Of a stretch of 64,000 nucleotides of DNA, positions 59,680-64,000 are shown in pieces. Origin of the DNA: Klebsiella oxytoca NBRC 105695 (lineage in GTDB: Bacteria; Pseudomonadota; Gammaproteobacteria; Enterobacterales; Enterobacteriaceae); assembly GCF_001598695.1 (NCBI RefSeq), contig NZ_BCZK01000012.1, positions 62,001 to 126,000 on the forward strand, given 5' to 3'. Position 1 is the first letter of the stretch; each line of letters starts with the position of its first letter. The notes beneath the pieces are model-generated. The model ran no database searches, was not told where the DNA came from, and saw only the letters and a program-made list of their open reading frames with translations. A program made the translations under genes and the position numbers.

Positions 59680-60585
59680 ATGGTACAAAGTATCATTGAT
59701 AACTTACCTGTTGATACCCGTATGTCCTGGTCAATCGATATCATTTCCTGCATAACCGATCGCTTTGTGGAACTCACGGCGACCGAAAAGCGCATCGCGC
59801 AGTTCATTCTCGATGATGTCGCGGCGGCGGCGGAGCTGCCCATCGCGGAGATGGCGCGTCTGACCCACACCAGCCAGGCCTCCGTTACCCGCTTTGCCCG
59901 GGCGCTCGGCTGTAAAGACGTCCGCGAGCTGAAGATGAGGCTCGCGCAATCTCTGGCGGTCGGACAGCGATTTATCCTCGATGTCCCGGACCTTGAGGGC
60001 GTACAGGGGATCTACGAGTCGATCATCGGCGTGCTGGAAACCAACCGCCGGGCGCTGGACATTGAAGCGCTGAAGCGTGCGGTGAGCTGGCTGAGCGACG
60101 CGCGGCAGATCCTGGCGCTCGGGATGGGCGGCGGCTCTACCATCTGCGCTCAGGAGATCCAGTATCGCCTGTTTCGCCTCGGCCTCCCGGTTGTCAGCCA
60201 GAACGACGGTCTGCTGGTGCGCATGATGAGCTCGGCGGTGACGCCAAAGGATGTGGTTATCGTGCTGTCGTTGGGCGGCTATACCCAGGAAATCATCGAG
60301 AGCGCGGCGATTGCCAGGCAGTACGGCGCAAAGGTCATTGCCATCACCCCCGGCGGAACGCCGCTGGCGGAGCAGGCGGATCTGGTGCTGCCGCTGCTGG
60401 TGCGCGAAAACGACTACATTTTCAAGCCCAGCACTTCACGCTATGCGATGCTGGCGATGGTTGACGTGCTGGCCACCGAACTGGCGATGGCCAACAAAAC
60501 TCAGGCAAAAGGCAGATTGCGCCGGATTAAGCTGGCGCTCGACAGCCACCGCGGCGGCGTCGATCGCCAGCCGCTGGGCGATTAA
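59680..60585 (+). CDS. RpiR/MurR-family transcriptional regulator
   Basis: 301-residue (287 if the ATG at 59722 is used) regulator: N-terminal RpiR HTH (SIDIISCITDRFVELTATEKRIAQFILDDVAAAAELPIAEMARLTHTSQASVTRFARALGCKDVRELKMRLAQ) and C-terminal SIS sugar-phosphate domain (ILALGMGGGSTICAQEIQYRL, VVIVLSLGGYTQEIIESAAIARQYGAKVIAIT). Convergent to and overlapping dgoA by 4 bp. Likely controls the KDPGal/KDGal operon, sensing a sugar phosphate. Start is uncertain because no clear RBS was found. Confidence 0.85.
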   Translation: MVQSIIDNLPVDTRMSWSIDIISCITDRFVELTATEKRIAQFILDDVAAAAELPIAEMARLTHTSQASVTRFARALGCKDVRELKMRLAQSLAVGQRFILDVPDLEGVQGIYESIIGVLETNRRALDIEALKRAVSWLSDARQILALGMGGGSTICAQEIQYRLFRLGLPVVSQNDGLLVRMMSSAVTPKDVVIVLSLGGYTQEIIESAAIARQYGAKVIAITPGGTPLAEQADLVLPLLVRENDYIFKPSTSRYAMLAMVDVLATELAMANKTQAKGRLRRIKLALDSHRGGVDRQPLGD

Positions 60586-61184
60586 CCGCAGCGGGCGGCG
60601 GCGATAAACCTCTCCGCCTGCTGACGGGTACGTTCCACGGCCTGCCCGGCGCGATACAGATCGCTTCCCAGGCCAGCGCCGGCGCACCCGGCCTCTACCC
60701 AGCTTGCCAGATTCTCCGGCGTCACGCCGCCGACCGCCAGCACCGGCACCTCCGACGGCAGCACCGCTTTCAGCGCCCGAATGTAGTCCGGGCCAAAAGT
60801 GGAAGACGGGAAAATTTTCAACCACTGCGCCCCGGCATCCAGCGCGTTAAACGCCTCGGTCGCGGTGGCGCACCCGGCGCAAACCCGCATTCCGCGCGCC
60901 ACCGCCCGGCGGATCGTCGTCGGCTCAGTATTCGGCGTCACGATAAGCTTCGCTCCGGTATCGGCCAGAAAATCGACCTGTTCCACCTTAAGTACCGTTC
61001 CCGCGCCAATCACCGCCTGCTCGCCAAAGCGCGCGACCATCTGCGGAATACTCTGCTGCCAGTCCGGCGAATTGAGCGGAATTTCGATATAGCGAAATCC
61101 TGCCTCTATCAGCGTCTCAATATGCTCCGCTGCCTCAGCGGGGCGAATACCGCGTAAAATCGCCACCAGTTTAATCTTGTCCAT
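60582..61184 (-). CDS. dgoA: 2-dehydro-3-deoxy-6-phosphogalactonate aldolase
   Basis: 200-residue class I aldolase. Glu34 in YIEIPLNSP and Schiff-base Lys123 in LKIFPSSTFGPDYIRALKAVLPS are in place; AIGAGTVLK and AVGGVTPENLASWVEAGCAGAGLGSDLYRAGQ follow DgoA. Splits KDPGal to pyruvate and glyceraldehyde 3-phosphate. Overlaps dgoK by 14 bp. A KDPG aldolase role cannot be excluded but the sequence is nearer DgoA. Confidence 0.9.
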   Translation of the reverse strand: MDKIKLVAILRGIRPAEAAEHIETLIEAGFRYIEIPLNSPDWQQSIPQMVARFGEQAVIGAGTVLKVEQVDFLADTGAKLIVTPNTEPTTIRRAVARGMRVCAGCATATEAFNALDAGAQWLKIFPSSTFGPDYIRALKAVLPSEVPVLAVGGVTPENLASWVEAGCAGAGLGSDLYRAGQAVERTRQQAERFIAAARCG

Positions 61185-62043
61185 GCATTATCCTCGCCAT
61201 GCCGCTCAGCAGCGCCTCATCGCCGCTGCAGCTGTTAACCGTCATTCCGCGCGCCTTCATCGCCCGACTGTAGCGGGCATTCAGCGCCGGGTCGCCAACC
61301 AGCGTGACGCCAGAGGTACGGTAACGCTCCCCCAGGGTCGCCACTTCCGCGCCAATCAGCAGCCCGGAGAGATAGTCGCTGACCGAGGTCGCGGCCAGGC
61401 CTCCCAGCACCCGGGCGGCCCTGGCGACAAACAGTTCGCTAATCAGCGACGGCTGCGCCAGTCCTTTTTCCAGCCCCCGTTCAAACGCCGTCTCGTCCGG
61501 CTGCTGGACCGGCAGCCCTTTGCCGATCAGCGATTGCGTCATCAGCAGATGATGCAGTTCACCGGTCATCGCCGTGGCAAAATGACGCACCGCGCCGTTC
61601 GCCACCTGTACCCATTTGCAGTGGGTGCCCGGCAGCACGTAACACTCCGCCGGCGCCAGCTGCCAGGCCCCCAGCAGCTGCGTCTCTTCGCCGCGCATCA
61701 CGTTGAAATCCCCGTCCTGTTCAATCTTGAGGCCGGGAATAATCCACACGCCTTCAGCAACGGCGCATAGCTGCTGCCCTGGCGCGTCGATCGCTGCCGG
61801 ACAGTCCAGATACGGCACCGCTTGCCAGCCCGCATCGCTGCCGATCATCCCGGCCATCAGCACCGGCAGCGCCTCCGCGCCGCGCCAGGGGGCCAAATGC
61901 TCCGCGAATACGTCGGCAGGCGCTCGTCCGTTCAGGCGGGTGATACCCAGCGGCAGCTGCTTTGTTTCGACGCACTGGCCATTGCGAATCAGCCAGCCGC
62001 GCAGCTGGGTAGAGCCCCAGTCGACGGCAATATAGTCCTTCAT
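61171..62043 (-). CDS. dgoK: 2-dehydro-3-deoxygalactonokinase
   Basis: 290-residue FGGY-like (ASKHA) kinase that phosphorylates 2-keto-3-deoxygalactonate. Motifs YIAVDWGSTQLRGWLI (phosphate 1), GVTRLNGRAPA-type ligand region, MAGMIGSDAGW, FNVMRGEETQLLGAWQLAPAE and VLPGTHCKWV, TAMTGELHHLLMTQSLIG. Same length as E. coli DgoK. Overlaps the symporter by 4 bp and dgoA by 14 bp. Confidence 0.92.
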   Translation of the reverse strand: MKDYIAVDWGSTQLRGWLIRNGQCVETKQLPLGITRLNGRAPADVFAEHLAPWRGAEALPVLMAGMIGSDAGWQAVPYLDCPAAIDAPGQQLCAVAEGVWIIPGLKIEQDGDFNVMRGEETQLLGAWQLAPAECYVLPGTHCKWVQVANGAVRHFATAMTGELHHLLMTQSLIGKGLPVQQPDETAFERGLEKGLAQPSLISELFVARAARVLGGLAATSVSDYLSGLLIGAEVATLGERYRTSGVTLVGDPALNARYSRAMKARGMTVNSCSGDEALLSGMARIMHGQD

Positions 62044-63524
62044 TGTGCTTCTCCTGAGACCTGCACCGTCGTCTTCGCCGGCATCGCCTGCCCTTCACGC
62101 TCCTGCGTGATCATTTCCAGCGCCTGCTCACGGCTAACTTTGCTGGCTGGCGTCAATAGGGTGACAAAAATCGCGAAAACAAAGCTGCCGACGACCGACG
62201 GAATGCACGGGTTCCCCCAGTAAGCCAGCCAGTCGGCTTTCATCAGAACCACAAGAGAAACCAGCATGCCGCTCAGCAGCGCGGTAAACGCGCCCTGCCA
62301 GTTGAAGCGCAGCCAGAAGCGGCCGAGAATCGAACAGACGAACAGACCGGACATCAGCATGGAGATCATTTTGGTGATATAGCTGATGATATCGTTCGAG
62401 GTCAGGGCGAAAATCATCGCCAGGCCGATAACGAACGCCAGCATCCAGCGGGAGAGCGTTATCGCTTTATCCGCCGGGGGCATTTTCCCGGTGATGAGGG
62501 TATAAACATCACGCATCATGATGGCCACGGCGGCTATCGCGTCAGAGCTGGCCGAGGACATGGTGGCCGAAAGCCCGGCAATCAGCACCACCAGCCCGAG
62601 GATCGCCGGTAAGAAGCTGGTGGCGAACAGGAAGGCGTAATTACTGTTCTCGAGATTGGGGTTCATGGTCCATGCCGCCATGCCGATAATCGCCGGCAGC
62701 ACCGAGAAAAACAGATACAGCACGCCGGTATAGACAAACGAGCGGCGCACCGAAGAGACATCTTTCCCCGAGTAAATACGCTGGCGATAGGAAGGGGTCG
62801 CCAGCACGCCGACGCCGATGACCATCGCCAGCGATAGCGCCGGAATGGCCCCCAGCTTATCGACCGCAAACAGGCTCATCGCCTTGGGATCCATCGCCTG
62901 GACGATGGCATCCCATCCCCCGACGTGAACCACCGCCAGAATAGCCATCAGGATAAAACCGAAAAACAGAATTAATGCCTGAATGGTATCCGTCCACACC
63001 ACCGCAGAATAACCGCCGATGATGACGTAAATCGCAAAGGCCAGAGCGATAATAATTTTCGCTAGCGTCAGATTTATTCCCGTCGCCCAGGATAAATACA
63101 TGCTGCCGCCAAGAATATGCGCCCCCAGCCAGCCAATAGAGGCCACAAATATCATTATGCCGACGATATTTTTAATTAAATGACTACCGCCGGTATAATA
63201 AGAGAGCTCTTCGCTCATGGTCATAAAGCGCAGCTTGCGCACCGGGGCGAACAGCCAGGCCACCAGCAAAATACCGATGGCCCCGCCCACGCCGTACAGC
63301 ATCCCGGCCCAGCCGTTGCTGTAGCCGAAGCCAACAGCGCCCATGCTTGAACCGGTGCCCACCATGGTCGCCACGGTAGAGCCCAGGGTCAGAAACAGCG
63401 GTAAGGAACGGCCACCGAGTAAAAAATCTTCTCCGCTTTTTTGATTACGCGACACGTACCAGCCAAGCCAAATCATGGCCAGCGCGTAAATAATAAAGCC
63501 GACTAAAAAGATATGACTATTCAT
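62040..63524 (-). CDS. Sodium:solute symporter family transporter
   Basis: 494-residue SSS-family protein with about 13 membrane helices. Family signs: GGRSLPLFLTLGSTVATMVGTGSSMGAVGFGYSNGWAGMLYG, IGGYSAVVWTDTIQALILFFGF, LVVLIAGLSATMSSASSDAIAAVAIMMRD. In the operon with dgoK and dgoA it presumably imports the sugar acid (for example a galactonate- or 2-keto-3-deoxygalactonate-type substrate), in contrast with the MFS DgoT of E. coli. AGGATG is upstream of ATG 63524. Confidence 0.85.
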   Translation of the reverse strand: MNSHIFLVGFIIYALAMIWLGWYVSRNQKSGEDFLLGGRSLPLFLTLGSTVATMVGTGSSMGAVGFGYSNGWAGMLYGVGGAIGILLVAWLFAPVRKLRFMTMSEELSYYTGGSHLIKNIVGIMIFVASIGWLGAHILGGSMYLSWATGINLTLAKIIIALAFAIYVIIGGYSAVVWTDTIQALILFFGFILMAILAVVHVGGWDAIVQAMDPKAMSLFAVDKLGAIPALSLAMVIGVGVLATPSYRQRIYSGKDVSSVRRSFVYTGVLYLFFSVLPAIIGMAAWTMNPNLENSNYAFLFATSFLPAILGLVVLIAGLSATMSSASSDAIAAVAIMMRDVYTLITGKMPPADKAITLSRWMLAFVIGLAMIFALTSNDIISYITKMISMLMSGLFVCSILGRFWLRFNWQGAFTALLSGMLVSLVVLMKADWLAYWGNPCIPSVVGSFVFAIFVTLLTPASKVSREQALEMITQEREGQAMPAKTTVQVSGEAQ

Positions 63525-63570
63525 AATTCACATCCTGCCAGTTGAGTAGGTAAAAGGTAAAAGGCTACGA

Positions 63571-63592
63571 AGCGCTGAATGAATTCAGCGCT
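63571..63592. promoter_or_regulatory. Inverted repeat between RidA-like and symporter genes
   Basis: AGCGCTGAA-TGAA-TTCAGCGCT, a perfect 9-4-9 repeat in the 103-bp gap between the RidA-like stop and the symporter start. No T-run, so either an intercistronic hairpin or the operator of a regulator such as the RpiR-type protein. Confidence 0.45.
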
Positions 63593-63627
63593 CAAAAATC
63601 CTGTTTATATTTCTGGTTAATAAATTT

Positions 63628-64000
63628 TTATACGCGAGCCGCGTTATAACAGGTCACATCCACTTCAACTTTACAATCCACTACCAGGTCCGCTACGCAG
63701 CAGATACGGGCAGGCGGATTGTCGCCAAAGAACTCGCGGAATACTTTATTGAAAGACTGAAAATAGCGCGCATCGGTGAGGATCACCTTGACGTGCACCA
63801 CGTCGGCCAGGGTGTAGCCCGCTTCGGTCATGATATCCACACAGTTCTGAATCGCCAGACGCGCCTGGTCAACGATGCCCCCTTCCACCACTTCACCCTC
63901 CTTCATCGGCGTCTGGCCGGAAACGTACAGCCAGCCCCCCGCCTCCACCGCGCGCGCGAACGGCAGATGCTGCCCACCGGTCCCGGTACCGCCCTCAACG
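63628..64000 (-). CDS. RidA-family protein (5' end outside window)
   Basis: The frame remains open to the window edge; a GTG at 63948 is an internal codon (preceding residues GGQHLPFARA match the family). At least 124 residues: FARAVEAGGWLYVSGQTPMKEGEVVEGGIVDQARLAIQNCVDIMTEAGYTLADVVHVKVILTDARYFQSFNKVFREFFGDNPPARICCVADLVVDCKVEVDVTCYNA. The Arg in PPARICCV corresponds to the catalytic Arg of RidA imine deaminases. It would hydrolyse reactive enamines or imines; same strand as the symporter, with which it is probably in one operon. Confidence 0.85.
   Translation of the reverse strand, partial: VEGGTGTGGQHLPFARAVEAGGWLYVSGQTPMKEGEVVEGGIVDQARLAIQNCVDIMTEAGYTLADVVHVKVILTDARYFQSFNKVFREFFGDNPPARICCVADLVVDCKVEVDVTCYNAARV

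Overview
The window is ordinary-looking enterobacterial chromosome (Enterobacteriaceae, most like the Klebsiella/Raoultella/Enterobacter group). Gene order from creD to opgB follows the E. coli and Salmonella 'end of the map' region, with proteins that look close to E. coli orthologues throughout. Species cannot be fixed from the sequence alone. No phage, insertion sequence, CRISPR array or plasmid function was seen.

Positions 1-32500 are core backbone: creD-creC-creB-creA (carbon-source responsive two-component system), rob, gpmB, yjjX, trpR, slt, ettA, nadR-radA-serB, ytjB-lplA, the deoCABD nucleoside catabolic operon, a CNT nucleoside transporter, yjjV-yjjU, ytjA, osmY, prfC, the holD-rimI-yjjG operon, rsmC, three tandem tRNA-Leu(CAG) genes, yjjZ and fhuF. 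Several regulatory sites are readable: a CreB tag overlapping the end of creC, the trpR operator, the deoP2 CRP/CytR/CRP arrangement with two DeoR operators, a stringent-type promoter for the tRNA array, and Fur boxes at yjjZ and fhuF. Two differences from E. coli stand out: a CNT transporter sits where yjjI-yjjW lie in E. coli, and a membrane diguanylate cyclase lies between yjjZ and fhuF.

Positions 32500-42000 mix accessory and core genes: an orphan lactose/cellobiose-type PTS EIIC with a perfect 29-bp palindrome in its upstream region, a YbaK-type deacylase, yjjQ-bglJ, a pobA-pobR pair for 4-hydroxybenzoate hydroxylation, and then core yjjP-yjjB-dnaT-dnaC-yjjA, followed by opgB.

Positions 44400-64000 form a sugar-acid and Amadori-compound catabolic region. 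It holds an Rpn-family nuclease gene, a complete gfr-type operon (LevR-like sigma-54 activator, mannose-family PTS EIIA/B/C/D and two SIS-domain deglycases) with a consensus sigma-54 promoter, an L-galactonate unit (lgoR, lgoT, lgoD) in which a UxaB-type tagaturonate reductase directly follows lgoD, two GNAT acetyltransferase genes, and a partial operon of RidA-like protein, sodium:solute symporter, 2-keto-3-deoxygalactonokinase and KDPGal aldolase facing an RpiR-type regulator. The last operon runs off the right edge of the window; its substrate is not determined by what is visible.
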